A stretch of DNA of 55,465 nucleotides from Hyphomicrobiales bacterium (GCA_900465665.1 UBJO01000100.1:43263-98727), one strand, 5' to 3'; counted from the first letter of the stretch, positions 24,537 to 33,395 are shown. Notes: a model not told the origin generated them from the sequence alone. Numbers and translations: made by a program.

Positions 24537-24908
24537 GCCAAGACGCCGGTCTCAAGCGTACTTGCCCGCATTTATGCTACCTGACGTGGCGGTGAATGCC
24601 CTTTGGCGGCCATGCGCGCATGATGCGGACACGAGGTTCAGCGCGGTTGGAGGTGCATGGCGGCGTCTCAAATGACTAGAAAAATCGCATTTTAGCGGTG
24701 CTTTTGCGTAAAAAACGATTGCACTGGCCGGTTTTTACGCAATGTCGGCAATTTTTTACCAGCCGAAAAATTTCTCGTGAATTTTCATTGGAGCCATGCA
24801 AGGATGCGCGAAGCCAGGCCTCCGGGGGGAGGTCGGTGGTTCCGCAGACATGCCTGAAAACGGGCTTGCGGGAGGACCCCTAACAAATAGCAACAACAGG
24901 GCTGCACA
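24537..24908 (+). promoter_or_regulatory. Regulatory region of BMP gene
   Basis: No gene is visible in these 372 nt. Positions 24660-24780 are AT-rich for this genome and include a perfect 11-bp inverted repeat, TTGCGTAAAAA (24704-24714) and TTTTTACGCAA (24732-24742), with a 17-nt spacer: a candidate operator. From 24817 to 24880 the text can fold into two hairpins (listed separately). The remaining leader up to the BMP ATG is TAACAAATAGCAACAACAGG plus a few bases and has only a weak ribosome site. Confidence 0.55.
24817..24880 (+). ncRNA. Candidate structured leader of BMP gene
   Basis: Two structures can form just before the BMP gene. Hairpin A pairs 24817-24823 (GGCCTCC) with 24828-24834 (GGAGGTC) around a GGGG loop. 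Hairpin B pairs CCGCA (24842-24846) with TGCGG (24867-24871) and, inside, GCCTG (24852-24856) with CGGGC (24861-24865) around AAAA. GGTC (24831-24834) could instead pair with GACC (24875-24878), so the two outer pairings exclude each other. This resembles a switching leader, but I do not match it to a known riboswitch class. Confidence 0.35.
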
Positions 24909-25901
24909 ATGAAAAAATCCCTTCTGACCGTCCTTGCCGTGGCTGCCATGTCCACGACGGCGCTCGCTGCCGACGTCAAGCCGGCACTGGTCTACGGCAC
25001 CGGCGGAAAGTTCGACAAGTCGTTCAACGAAGCCGCCTACAATGGCGCCGAGAAGTTCAAGAAGGAAACCGGTATCGCCTACCGCGACTTCGAGCCGACC
25101 GGCGACACGCAGGGCGAACAGGCCATCCGCAACTTCGCCAGCCGCGGCTTCAACCCGGTTGTAGCAGTCTCCTTCGCCTGGACCTCGGCGATCGAGAAAG
25201 TTGCCGCCGAATTCCCGGACACCAAGTTCATCATCGTTGATGCCGTTGTCGACAAGCCGAACGTCCGCTCGGTCGTCTACAAGGAAGAAGAAGGTTCGTA
25301 CCTCGTCGGCGTTCTCGCCGGCATGGCATCGAAGACCGGCAAGGTCGGCTTCGTCGGCGGCATGGACATTCCGCTTATCCGCAAGTTCGAGTGCGGCTAC
25401 GAGCAGGGCGCACGCGCCGCCAACGCCAAGATGGAAGTGTTCCAGAACATGACCGGCACGACGGGTGCTGCATGGAACGACCCGGTTCGCGGCGGTGAGC
25501 TCACCAAGAACCAGATCGACCAGGGCGCTGACGTGATCTACGCAGCAGCCGGTGCAACCGGTCTCGGCGTTCTGCAGACCGCCGCCGACAACAAGAAGTT
25601 CTCGATCGGCGTCGATTCGAACCAGAACCACCTGCATCCGGGCTCGGTCCTGACCTCGATGGTCAAGCGCGTCGACCTCGCCGTCTACAACGCCTACACC
25701 GACACCAAGGCCGACAAGTTCACCGGCGGCGTGCAGTCGCTCGGCGTCAAGGAAGACGGCGTTGCTGCTGCCATCGACGACAACAACAAGGCGCTGATCA
25801 CGCCTGAAATGCTGGCCGCCGTCGAAAAGGCCAAGGCAGACATCATCGCGGGCACCGTCAAGGTTCACGATTACACCTCGGACAACGCCTGCCCGAAGTG
25901 A
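24909..25901 (+). CDS. BMP-family nucleoside-binding protein
   Basis: Periplasmic substrate-binding protein of the BMP/PnrA family (330 aa), which bind nucleosides or purines. A signal peptide covers about residues 1-20 (MKKSLLTVLAVAAMSTTALA, cut before ADVKP); there is no lipobox Cys. Family segments include GTGGKFDKSFNEAAYNG near 30 and VGFVGGMDIPLIRKFECGY near 150. It heads the nucleoside uptake and salvage genes. A strong hairpin follows it, so its transcript is probably more abundant than those of the downstream genes. Confidence 0.93.
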   Translation: MKKSLLTVLAVAAMSTTALAADVKPALVYGTGGKFDKSFNEAAYNGAEKFKKETGIAYRDFEPTGDTQGEQAIRNFASRGFNPVVAVSFAWTSAIEKVAAEFPDTKFIIVDAVVDKPNVRSVVYKEEEGSYLVGVLAGMASKTGKVGFVGGMDIPLIRKFECGYEQGARAANAKMEVFQNMTGTTGAAWNDPVRGGELTKNQIDQGADVIYAAAGATGLGVLQTAADNKKFSIGVDSNQNHLHPGSVLTSMVKRVDLAVYNAYTDTKADKFTGGVQSLGVKEDGVAAAIDDNNKALITPEMLAAVEKAKADIIAGTVKVHDYTSDNACPK

Positions 25902-25916
25902 TCCGCGCCTGAAATT

Positions 25917-25955
25917 GGGCGTATGGCGGAATTGATTTTCGCCATACGCCCTTTT
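25917..25955 (+). terminator. Intrinsic terminator/attenuator after BMP gene
   Basis: GGGCGTATGGCG (25917-25928) and CGCCATACGCCC (25940-25951) form a perfect 12-bp stem with an 11-nt loop, followed directly by TTTT. This is the best intrinsic terminator in the window. It lies in the 71-nt gap between the binding-protein gene and the ATPase, a common place to reduce expression of the membrane parts relative to the abundant binding protein. Confidence 0.8.
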
Positions 25956-25972
25956 CGTATCTGGAGCCTGCT

Positions 25973-27484
25973 GTGACTGACACGCCCGCTATCGAACTTG
26001 TGGGCATCGACAAGAAATTCGGTGCCGTCCACGCCAACAAAGACATCAACCTCACCGTCGCCAAGGGATCGATCCACGGCATCATCGGGGAAAACGGAGC
26101 CGGAAAATCGACGCTGATGTCGATCATCTACGGCTTCTACCACGCCGATCAGGGCGAGATCCGGGTCAACGGCCAGGCCGTGACGATCAAGGACAGCCAG
26201 ACGGCGATCGCAACCGGTATCGGCATGGTGCACCAGCACTTCATGCTGGTCGACAATTTCACGGTGCTCGAGAACATCATGCTCGGCGCCGAGGGCGGAG
26301 CGCTGCTCGCCAGAGGCGTAGCGTCTGCACGCGCCGAGCTGAAGCGGCTGGAAAAGGAATACGGCCTCGAGGTCAACCCGGATGCGCTGATCGAGCAGCT
26401 CCCCGTCGGCCTGCAGCAGCGCGTCGAAATCCTGAAAGCCATGTATCGCGGCGCCGAGATCCTCATCCTCGACGAGCCCACGGGCGTTCTGACGCCGGCT
26501 GAGGCCGACCACCTGTTCCGCATCCTCAAAGTGCTGCGCGACCAGGGCAAGACGGTCATTCTCATCACCCACAAGCTGCGCGAGATCATGGCGATCACGG
26601 ATACGGTGTCCGTCATGCGCCGCGGCGAGATGGTGGCGACCCGCAAGACCGCCGAGACGACGGTCGAGGAACTGGCCGAGCTGATGGTGGGCCGGCGCGT
26701 GCTCCTTCGCGTGCAGAAGGGCGAGGCCAATCCCGGCAAGGTCATCCTGTCGGTGCGCAATCTGACGGTGAAGGACGACCGCGGCGTGGTCATGGTCGAC
26801 AACGTGTCGTTCGACGTACGCGCCGGCGAGATCGTCGGCGTGGCGGGCGTGGCCGGCAACGGGCAGTCGGAGCTTCTCGAAGCCATCGCGGGCATCCGCA
26901 AGCCGCATTCGGGCGAGATCCTGCTCGACGGGCAGCCGATCGACAAGGCCGATCCGGCGCGGCTGCGCGAGCTCGGCCTCGCACACATCCCCGAGGACCG
27001 CCACCACATGGGCCTCGTGCTGAAGTTCGAGGAATACGAAAATTCGGTGCTCGGCTATCACCGCAAACCTGAATACAGCAAGGGCCCGCTGCTCGATCTC
27101 GAAGCGATCCGCAAGGATGCGATGGAAAAGATCGAGAAATACGACATCCGGCCGCCGAACCCACGGCTGAAGACCGCCAACTTCTCCGGCGGCAACCAGC
27201 AGAAGATCGTCGTCGCCCGCGAAATCGAGCGCGACCCGACGGCGCTGATCATCGGCCAGCCGACGCGCGGCGTCGACATCGGCGCAATCGAATTCATTCA
27301 CCGCCGGATCATCGAGATGCGCGACGCGGGCAAGGCGATCCTGCTCGTCTCCGTCGAGCTCGACGAAATCCGCGCCCTTTCAGACCGTATCCTTGTCATG
27401 TTCGCCGGCCATGTCGTCGGCGAGAAGACGCCCGATGCCGGTGAACAGACCCTCGGCCTGATGATGGCCGGCATTGCCGCGTGA
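25973..27484 (+). CDS. Nucleoside ABC transporter double ATPase
   Basis: A 503-aa tandem ATPase of the sugar/nucleoside type (RbsA/YufO-like). The first half has Walker A GENGAGKSTLM (about 40), signature LPVGLQQRVEI and ILDEPTGVLT. The second has the degenerate GVAGNGQSELLEAI in place of a normal Walker A, and the signature FSGGNQQKIVVARE; this asymmetry is usual in the family. It works with the BMP protein and the two following permeases. The next gene begins 7 nt after its stop. Confidence 0.93.
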   Translation: MTDTPAIELVGIDKKFGAVHANKDINLTVAKGSIHGIIGENGAGKSTLMSIIYGFYHADQGEIRVNGQAVTIKDSQTAIATGIGMVHQHFMLVDNFTVLENIMLGAEGGALLARGVASARAELKRLEKEYGLEVNPDALIEQLPVGLQQRVEILKAMYRGAEILILDEPTGVLTPAEADHLFRILKVLRDQGKTVILITHKLREIMAITDTVSVMRRGEMVATRKTAETTVEELAELMVGRRVLLRVQKGEANPGKVILSVRNLTVKDDRGVVMVDNVSFDVRAGEIVGVAGVAGNGQSELLEAIAGIRKPHSGEILLDGQPIDKADPARLRELGLAHIPEDRHHMGLVLKFEEYENSVLGYHRKPEYSKGPLLDLEAIRKDAMEKIEKYDIRPPNPRLKTANFSGGNQQKIVVAREIERDPTALIIGQPTRGVDIGAIEFIHRRIIEMRDAGKAILLVSVELDEIRALSDRILVMFAGHVVGEKTPDAGEQTLGLMMAGIAA

Positions 27485-27491
27485 GGCCTTG

Positions 27492-28595
27492 ATGAGCACT
27501 GCTTCCACTCCCCTACCCCGCTGGATCAACTACGGCCTCATCCCGATCCTGAACCTTCTCACCGCCTTCCTGATATCAGGCTTCGTCGTCTGGCTGATCG
27601 GCGAAAGCCCGATCGGGGCGCTGCAGCTTCTCATCGAAGGCGCGCTCGGGAGCGGCGAAGGCATCGGCTTTACGCTGTACTATGCCACCAGCTTCATCTT
27701 CACCGGCCTTTCGGTGGCGGTCGCCATCCATGCCGGGCTGTTCAACATCGGCTCCGAGGGACAGGCCTATCTCGGCGGTCTCGGCTGCGCGCTTGTGGCG
27801 CTGGCGCTCGACAAGTTCGTGCCGTGGTACGTGACCATGCCCGTGGCCGTGATCGGCGCCGGCCTGTTCGGTGCGGCCTGGGCCTTCATTCCGGCCTGGC
27901 TGCAGGCCAAGCGCGGCAGCCATATCGTCATCACCACGATCATGTTCAACTATATCGGCGCGGCGCTGATGGTCTATCTGCTCGTCCACGTGCTGATCGT
28001 GCCGGGCAAGATGGCGCCCGAGACCCGCACCTTCCTCGAAGGCGGTCAGTTGCCGAAGCTCGGCTGGATCATGGACATGTTCGGCGCCAAGCTGGGTGCG
28101 GCACCCTTCAACGTCTCCTTCATCATCGCGCTGGTGGCGGCTTACTTCGTCTGGCTGCTGATCTGGCGCACCAAGCTCGGCTTCGAGATGCGCACGCTCG
28201 GCGTCAGCCCGAGTGCGGCGGCCTATGCCGGCATTCCCTATGCGCGCATCGTCATCATCGCCATGCTGCTTTCGGGCGCGCTGGCGGGCATGATGGCGCT
28301 CAATCCCGTCATGGGCTCATCGGCCCGCCTGCAGGTCGAGTTCGTCGGCGGCGCCGGCTTCGTCGGCATCGCGGTGTCGCTGATGGGGCGCAACCATCCT
28401 GTCGGCATCGTGCTCTCGGCCATCCTGTTCGGTATTCTCTACCAGGGTGGCGACTGGATCTCGTTCGAGATGCCCAACATCACCCGTGAGATGATCCTCG
28501 TGATCCAGGGTCTGGTGATCCTGTTTGCCGGCGCGCTTGAATACATGTACCGGCCGGCGATGGTGCGTCTCTACCAACAGTTCAAGCGGGCGTAA
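27492..28595 (+). CDS. Nucleoside ABC transporter permease 1
   Basis: Inner-membrane permease of the RbsC/LivH-type domain (BPD_transp_2), 367 aa from the ATG at 27492 (the TTG at 27474 overlaps the ATPase and is less likely). About eight to ten hydrophobic helices can be seen, from LNLLTAFLISGFVVWLIG to the C-terminal ILVIQGLVILFAGALEYM. NIGSEGQAYLGG is a family motif shared with nucleoside permeases. It pairs with the next permease; 11 nt separate them. Confidence 0.92.
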   Translation: MSTASTPLPRWINYGLIPILNLLTAFLISGFVVWLIGESPIGALQLLIEGALGSGEGIGFTLYYATSFIFTGLSVAVAIHAGLFNIGSEGQAYLGGLGCALVALALDKFVPWYVTMPVAVIGAGLFGAAWAFIPAWLQAKRGSHIVITTIMFNYIGAALMVYLLVHVLIVPGKMAPETRTFLEGGQLPKLGWIMDMFGAKLGAAPFNVSFIIALVAAYFVWLLIWRTKLGFEMRTLGVSPSAAAYAGIPYARIVIIAMLLSGALAGMMALNPVMGSSARLQVEFVGGAGFVGIAVSLMGRNHPVGIVLSAILFGILYQGGDWISFEMPNITREMILVIQGLVILFAGALEYMYRPAMVRLYQQFKRA

Positions 28596-28606
28596 GGAGC
28601 GCGACG

Positions 28607-29578
28607 ATGGAATATTACGACATCTTCATCAGCGTTCTGAGCTCCACCATTCGCCTGTCGATCCCACTGATCTTCACGGCGCTGGCGGGCCTGTTTTCCG
28701 AACGCGCCGGCGTCTTCGACATCGGGCTCGAGGGCAAGATGCTGGGCTCGGCGTTTGCCGCCGCCTGTGTCGCCTACCTCACCGATTCCGCCTGGGCGGG
28801 ACTTTGCGCCGGTATCGTCTGCTCGGTCGCGCTGAGCTTCGTGCACGGCTTTGCCTCGATCACCAATCGAGGCAATCAGATCATCTCCGGCGTCGCGATC
28901 AACTTCTTCGTGGCCGGTATCACCATCGTGCTCGGCCAGGCCTGGTTCGGCCAGGGCGGGCGCACGCCGCAGTTGGCCGGCGACGCGCGCTTTACGCCGA
29001 TCACGCTTCCGGGCGCTGATGCGGTGCGCGAGGTGCCGATCCTTGGGCCGCTCTATGCCAACGTGATCTCCGGCAACAATATCCTGACCTACCTCGCCTT
29101 CCTGGCGGTGCCGCTCTCGTGGTGGATCCTCTACCGCACGCGCTTCGGTCTTCGTCTGCGCGCCGTCGGTGAAAATCCAGGTGCTGTCGATACCGCCGGC
29201 ATTTCGGTCAGCTGGCTGCGCTATCGCGCCGTCATCTGCGCCGGCATTCTCTGCGGCTTCTCCGGCACCTATCTGGCGATCGCGCAATCGGCCGCCTTCA
29301 TCAAGGACATGTCGGCAGGCAAAGGCTATATCGCGCTCGCCGCACTCGTCTTCGCCAAGTGGAAGCCGGTGCCTGTCATGTTCGCCTGCCTCCTCTTCGG
29401 CTTCCTCGATGCGCTTGGGAATTTCATGCAGGGCAAGCCGATCCCCGGGATCGGCGAGGTGCCGGTGCAGATCTTCCAGGCCCTGCCCTATATCCTCACC
29501 TGCGTGCTGCTCGCGGGCTTCATCGGCAAAGCCATCCCGCCGAAGGCCGGCGGCACCCCCTATGTCAAGGAGCGCTAA
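28607..29578 (+). CDS. Nucleoside ABC transporter permease 2
   Basis: Second membrane subunit, 323 aa, same BPD_transp_2 fold. Segments such as FDIGLEGKMLGSAFAAA and the RAVGENPGAVDTAGISV loop are characteristic of nucleoside or purine ABC permeases. It has about eight membrane helices. It is followed 4 nt later by cytidine deaminase, which links transport directly to nucleoside breakdown in a single operon. Confidence 0.93.
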   Translation: MEYYDIFISVLSSTIRLSIPLIFTALAGLFSERAGVFDIGLEGKMLGSAFAAACVAYLTDSAWAGLCAGIVCSVALSFVHGFASITNRGNQIISGVAINFFVAGITIVLGQAWFGQGGRTPQLAGDARFTPITLPGADAVREVPILGPLYANVISGNNILTYLAFLAVPLSWWILYRTRFGLRLRAVGENPGAVDTAGISVSWLRYRAVICAGILCGFSGTYLAIAQSAAFIKDMSAGKGYIALAALVFAKWKPVPVMFACLLFGFLDALGNFMQGKPIPGIGEVPVQIFQALPYILTCVLLAGFIGKAIPPKAGGTPYVKER

Positions 29579-29582
29579 GACC

Positions 29583-29969
29583 ATGTCCCACGACCTCTTC
29601 GAAGCCGCCCGCGGCGCCATGGCATTCGCCCACGCGCCCTATTCGAAATTCCCCGTAGGTGCTGCGATCCGCGCCGAGGACGGCAAGGTCTATACCGGCG
29701 CCAATATCGAGAACCTCTCCTTCCCGCAGGGTTGGTGCGCGGAGCCGACGGCCATCAGCGCCATGATCATGGGCGGGGCGAAGAAGATCGTCGAGATGGC
29801 CGTGATCGCCGAGAAGCTGCCGCTCTGCCCGCCTTGCGGCGGCTGCCGGCAGAAGATCTCGGAATTCGCCTCCAAGGACACGAAGATTTATCTCTGCGAC
29901 GAAGCCGGCGTGCAGAAGACCATGACCATGGACGAACTGCTTCCCTTCAGCTTCGAGACCGAACTCTGA
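29583..29969 (+). CDS. cdd: Cytidine deaminase
   Basis: A short (128-aa) homotetramer-type cytidine deaminase that turns cytidine and deoxycytidine into uridine and deoxyuridine. It has the zinc ligands in CAEPTA (with the catalytic Glu) and in PCGGC, plus TGANIENLSFPQG for the substrate. The start ATG at 29583 lies 4 nt after the permease stop. Its TGA overlaps the ATG of the next gene (TGATG), so the purine nucleoside phosphorylase is probably coupled to it. Confidence 0.95.
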   Translation: MSHDLFEAARGAMAFAHAPYSKFPVGAAIRAEDGKVYTGANIENLSFPQGWCAEPTAISAMIMGGAKKIVEMAVIAEKLPLCPPCGGCRQKISEFASKDTKIYLCDEAGVQKTMTMDELLPFSFETEL

Positions 29970-30775
29970 TGCAGGCGGCGCTCGACCTGCTGAAGGCGCG
30001 TCTCGGCGGGCTTTCGCCGCGCTACGGCGTGATCCTCGGCTCCGGGCTCGGCTCGCTGGTGGCGGAGCTCAAGGATGCGGTTCGGATACCCTATCAGGAT
30101 GTGCCGGGCTTTCCCGTCAGCGCCGTCTCAGGCCATGCAGGCGAGGTCGTGGCCGGCACGCTTGGTGGCGTGCCTGTCATCATGCTGTCGGGGCGTGTGC
30201 ACTTCTACGAGAAGGGCGACGCCAACGCCATGCGGCGGCCGATCGAGGTGTTGAAGGCGCTCGGCGTCGAAGCGCTGATCCTGACGAACTCGGCGGGATC
30301 GCTGCGCGAGGATCTGGCGCCGGGATCGGTGATGCAGATCACCGACCATATCAACTATTCCGGCATCAACCCGCTGATCGGCGAGGAGAGCGACCGCCGC
30401 TTCGTGGGCATGACGAATGCCTATGATACCGAGCTTGCTGACGCGATGCGGCGGGCGGCGGAGACGACGGGAACGGCGCTATCGCAGGGCGTCTACATGT
30501 GGTTCTCCGGCCCGAGCTTCGAGACGCCGGCGGAGATCCGCATGGCGCGCATTCTCGGCGCCGATGCCGTGGGCATGTCGACCGTGCCTGAAGTGATCAT
30601 CGCGCGAATGCTCGACATGAGGGTTGCGGCTGCTTCCGTTATCACCAACTATGGGGCCGGAATGACCGGTTCGGAACTGAGCCACGACGAAACCAAGGAG
30701 ATGGCGCCCATCGGCGGTGCCCGTCTTGCCGCCATCCTGAAAGAGATGATCGCGGCTGGAGGAAATGACGCATGA
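29969..30775 (+). CDS. Purine nucleoside phosphorylase
   Basis: A 268-aa trimer-type purine nucleoside phosphorylase (PNP/MTAP family). It splits inosine, guanosine and their deoxy forms with phosphate to base and (deoxy)ribose-1-phosphate. Motifs: GVILGSGLGSL near residue 20, VSGHAGEVV, the phosphate-site GRVHFYE, LTNSAGSL, WFSGPSFETPAE and the purine-site ITNYGAGM. It overlaps cdd by 1 nt and deoC by 4 nt. Confidence 0.94.
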   Translation: MQAALDLLKARLGGLSPRYGVILGSGLGSLVAELKDAVRIPYQDVPGFPVSAVSGHAGEVVAGTLGGVPVIMLSGRVHFYEKGDANAMRRPIEVLKALGVEALILTNSAGSLREDLAPGSVMQITDHINYSGINPLIGEESDRRFVGMTNAYDTELADAMRRAAETTGTALSQGVYMWFSGPSFETPAEIRMARILGADAVGMSTVPEVIIARMLDMRVAAASVITNYGAGMTGSELSHDETKEMAPIGGARLAAILKEMIAAGGNDA

Positions 30776-31548
30776 GCAATCACTCGCTGAAGGAAACGGC
30801 GGCCGTGGCGCTGTCGTTGCTTGATCTCACCAACCTCAAGGACGACTGCACGGAAGCGCAGATCGAGGCCTTGTGCGCACGCGCGCAGACGCCCTACGGC
30901 AATAGCGCCGCGATCTGCATCTGGCCGCGCTTCGTCGCGCATGCGCGCTCGATCCTCGGCAGCGGCCATCCCGTGAAGATCGCCACCGTCGTCAACTTCC
31001 CCTCGGGCGACATGGAGGTCGCCGACGTGGCGGCGGAAACGCGCGAAGCGATCGCCGACGGCGCCGACGAGATCGACCTCGTCATTCCCTATCGCAAGTT
31101 CATCGCCGGCAGCGGCCGGGCGGTTACCGACATGGTGGCAGCCGTGCGCGCCGAATGCGGCGAGGCGGTGCTGTTGAAGGTGATCCTCGAGACCGGCGAG
31201 ATCAAGGATGCGGCGATGATCCGCCGCGCCTCGGAGCTGGCTATCGAGGCAGGCGCCGATTTCATCAAGACCTCGACCGGCAAGGTGTCCGTCAACGCCA
31301 CGCTTGAAGCCGCCGACATCATGCTGCGCGCCATTCGCCAGAGTGGTCGCAAGGTCGGCTTCAAGCCGGCGGGCGGCATTGCCTCTGTGGCGGATGCGGC
31401 GCTCTATCTGAGCCTTGCCGAGACGATCATGGCGCCCGACTGGCCGATGCCCTCGACGTTCCGCTTCGGTGCTTCGGGCGTGCTCGACGATATCCTCGCG
31501 GTTCTCTCAGGCACGCAATCGGCACCGGCGACCGCCGCGAGCTACTGA
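30772..31548 (+). CDS. deoC: Deoxyribose-phosphate aldolase
   Basis: DeoC cleaves deoxyribose-5-phosphate to glyceraldehyde-3-phosphate and acetaldehyde. The 258-aa class I aldolase shows the Schiff-base Lys166 in FIKTSTGK, Lys198 in VGFKPAGGI, and the conserved Asp in ADEIDLVIP. It overlaps the previous gene by 4 nt (ATGA) and is followed almost at once by deoA, so the deoxyribose products of both phosphorylases feed straight into it after DeoB isomerisation. Confidence 0.96.
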   Translation: MSNHSLKETAAVALSLLDLTNLKDDCTEAQIEALCARAQTPYGNSAAICIWPRFVAHARSILGSGHPVKIATVVNFPSGDMEVADVAAETREAIADGADEIDLVIPYRKFIAGSGRAVTDMVAAVRAECGEAVLLKVILETGEIKDAAMIRRASELAIEAGADFIKTSTGKVSVNATLEAADIMLRAIRQSGRKVGFKPAGGIASVADAALYLSLAETIMAPDWPMPSTFRFGASGVLDDILAVLSGTQSAPATAASY

Positions 31549-31549
31549 G

Positions 31550-32857
31550 ATGATCCCGCAGGAGATCATTCGCCGCAAGCGCGACGGCGCGGTGCTGTCC
31601 GATGAGGATATCCAGGCGTTCATCGCAGCCCTTGCGGCGGGCAAGCTCTCCGAGGGGCAGGTCGGCGCCTTTGCCATGGCCGTGTGGTTCAAGGGGATGC
31701 GCCGCGAGGAGACCGTTTCGCTTACCATGGCGATGGCGCGCTCCGGCGACATGCTCGACTGGAGCGATCTGGACCGCCCGATCGCCGACAAGCATTCGAC
31801 CGGCGGCGTCGGCGACAATGTCTCGCTGATGCTGGCGCCGATCGCGGCGGCCTGCGGGCTGGCGGTGCCGATGATCTCGGGGCGCGGGCTCGGCCATACC
31901 GGCGGGACGCTCGACAAGCTGGAATCCATATCAGGCTATACGGTTACCCCTGATGCCGTGCTGTTTCGCAAGGTGGTGCGTGAGGCGGGCTGCGCCATCA
32001 TCGGCCAGACGGCGGCGCTGGCGCCTGCTGACGGCAAGCTCTACGCGGTGCGCGACGTGACGGCGACCGTCGATTCCATTCCGCTGATCACCGCCTCGAT
32101 CCTGTCGAAGAAGCTGGCCGCCGGGCTGCAGACGCTGGTGCTGGACGTCAAGGTCGGCAACGGCGCCTTCATGGCCTCATCCGAGGAGGCCGAGCAACTG
32201 GCGCGGTCGCTGGTCGAGGTCGCGAATGGAGCCGGGCTGAAGACGTCGGCTGTCATCACCGACATGAACCAGCCGCTGGCAGATGCCGTCGGCAACGCGC
32301 TGGAGATCCGCAACGCGATCGCGTTCCTCGCGGGCGAGAAGAGCGGCACGCGGCTGGAGACGGTGGTTCTCGCCTTCGCGGCCGAGATGCTCGTCCAGTC
32401 GGGTGTCGCATCCTCGCGTGAGGGTGGCGAGGCGCGGGCGGCCGAGGCGCTGTCATCTGGTAAGGCGGCGGAGATATTCGGGCGTATGGCGCATATGCTG
32501 GGCGGGCCGTCCGACCTTCTGGAGAAGCCTGACAGCCATCTGCCGGCTGCCCCAGCCATCCGGCCTGTCGTGGCCAAGCGCAACGGCTGGCTTGCTGCCT
32601 GCAACAGCAGGGATATCGGGATGAGCCTGATCGATCTCGGTGGCGGGCGGCGGCATCCGGATGACCGGATCGACCATCGGGTCGGGTTCAGCGATATCCT
32701 GCCGCTCGGCACGCGCGTCGAGCGCGGCGAGCCGATCGCCTTCGTGCATGCGGCGAGCGGTGATGCGGCGGAGATAGCGGCTGCGGCGTTTCAGGCGAAC
32801 TACGTGATCGGCGACAGCGCGCCGGCGCTGCCACCAGTCATTTCATCGCGCTTCTGA
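31550..32857 (+). CDS. deoA: Thymidine phosphorylase
   Basis: DeoA splits thymidine (and deoxyuridine) with phosphate into base and deoxyribose-1-phosphate. The 435-aa protein has the N-terminal IIRRKRDGAVLSDEDI, the phosphate-loop KHSTGGVGDNVSLMLAP near 83 and SGRGLGHTGGTLDKLESI. It starts 1 nt beyond the deoC stop and ends the plus-strand salvage operon; the next gene faces it 4 nt away. Confidence 0.96.
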   Translation: MIPQEIIRRKRDGAVLSDEDIQAFIAALAAGKLSEGQVGAFAMAVWFKGMRREETVSLTMAMARSGDMLDWSDLDRPIADKHSTGGVGDNVSLMLAPIAAACGLAVPMISGRGLGHTGGTLDKLESISGYTVTPDAVLFRKVVREAGCAIIGQTAALAPADGKLYAVRDVTATVDSIPLITASILSKKLAAGLQTLVLDVKVGNGAFMASSEEAEQLARSLVEVANGAGLKTSAVITDMNQPLADAVGNALEIRNAIAFLAGEKSGTRLETVVLAFAAEMLVQSGVASSREGGEARAAEALSSGKAAEIFGRMAHMLGGPSDLLEKPDSHLPAAPAIRPVVAKRNGWLAACNSRDIGMSLIDLGGGRRHPDDRIDHRVGFSDILPLGTRVERGEPIAFVHAASGDAAEIAAAAFQANYVIGDSAPALPPVISSRF

Positions 32858-32861
32858 TCGA

Positions 32862-33395
32862 TTACTGCTTCATGCTGAGCGAGCCGTCGGCGACCGCATA
32901 GGAGGCGAGCTTCTTCAGGAAGCTCATGCCGACAAGCGTCGAGGACAGGGCCTCGTCCTTGAGGACGAAAGCCTCGACATCGCGCACGCGGATGCCGCCG
33001 ATCTCGACGCGGTCGAGCATGATATGCGCGGCCTTGGTCTGGCCGTTGGCGGTGTTGACCGAATAGCGGAAATCGAGCTGGTTGGCGGTGTAGCCGAGAC
33101 GGCGGGCCATGGTCTCGTTGAGTGCGACATAGGTGGCGCCGGTGTCGATCAGGCCGGAGACCGACTTGCCGTTGATGCGGAAATCGCCGGTGTAGTGGCC
33201 CTGCTGATCGGCCTGCAGGCGCATGCTGGTGCCATTGCCTGAGATTGCGGTCGTGGGGGTGGGATCGATCGCGCCGGAGACGAAATTGGCGGAGATCGGG
33301 CCTTCCGGGCGCGTAGGCGTGCTTCCGATGAAGGAAGGAACCTGTGTGGCAAGCACCGCGGCGATGCCTGCGAATATGACTGTACGCAAGAGCAT
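32862..33395 (-). CDS. Retropepsin-like aspartic protease, membrane-anchored
   Basis: A 177-aa protein with one N-terminal membrane helix (about 3-24) and a retropepsin-like domain (clan AA, TIGR02281-type). The catalytic motif is DTGAT at residues 84-88, preceded by the hydrophobic VSGLI and followed by a typical GYTANQLDFRYSVNTANG flap region. It would act as a homodimer, probably in the periplasm. The natural target is unknown. It lies between two nucleoside-salvage operons on the opposite strand to deoA, with no obvious metabolic tie. Confidence 0.88.
   Translation of the reverse strand: MLLRTVIFAGIAAVLATQVPSFIGSTPTRPEGPISANFVSGAIDPTPTTAISGNGTSMRLQADQQGHYTGDFRINGKSVSGLIDTGATYVALNETMARRLGYTANQLDFRYSVNTANGQTKAAHIMLDRVEIGGIRVRDVEAFVLKDEALSSTLVGMSFLKKLASYAVADGSLSMKQ

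Noticed and set aside
24817..24880. Assigning the BMP leader to a named purine riboswitch class
   Set aside because: I cannot match the conserved loop sequences of the guanine, deoxyguanosine or xanthine classes; it is kept only as an unclassified structured leader.
26820..26870. Degenerate second Walker A in the nucleoside ATPase as damage
   Set aside because: The GVAGNGQSE form is normal for the second half of RbsA/YufO-type ATPases.
25871..27301. 476-codon minus-strand open frame opposite the nucleoside ATPase
   Set aside because: Antisense to a well-conserved gene, of biased composition, without motifs.
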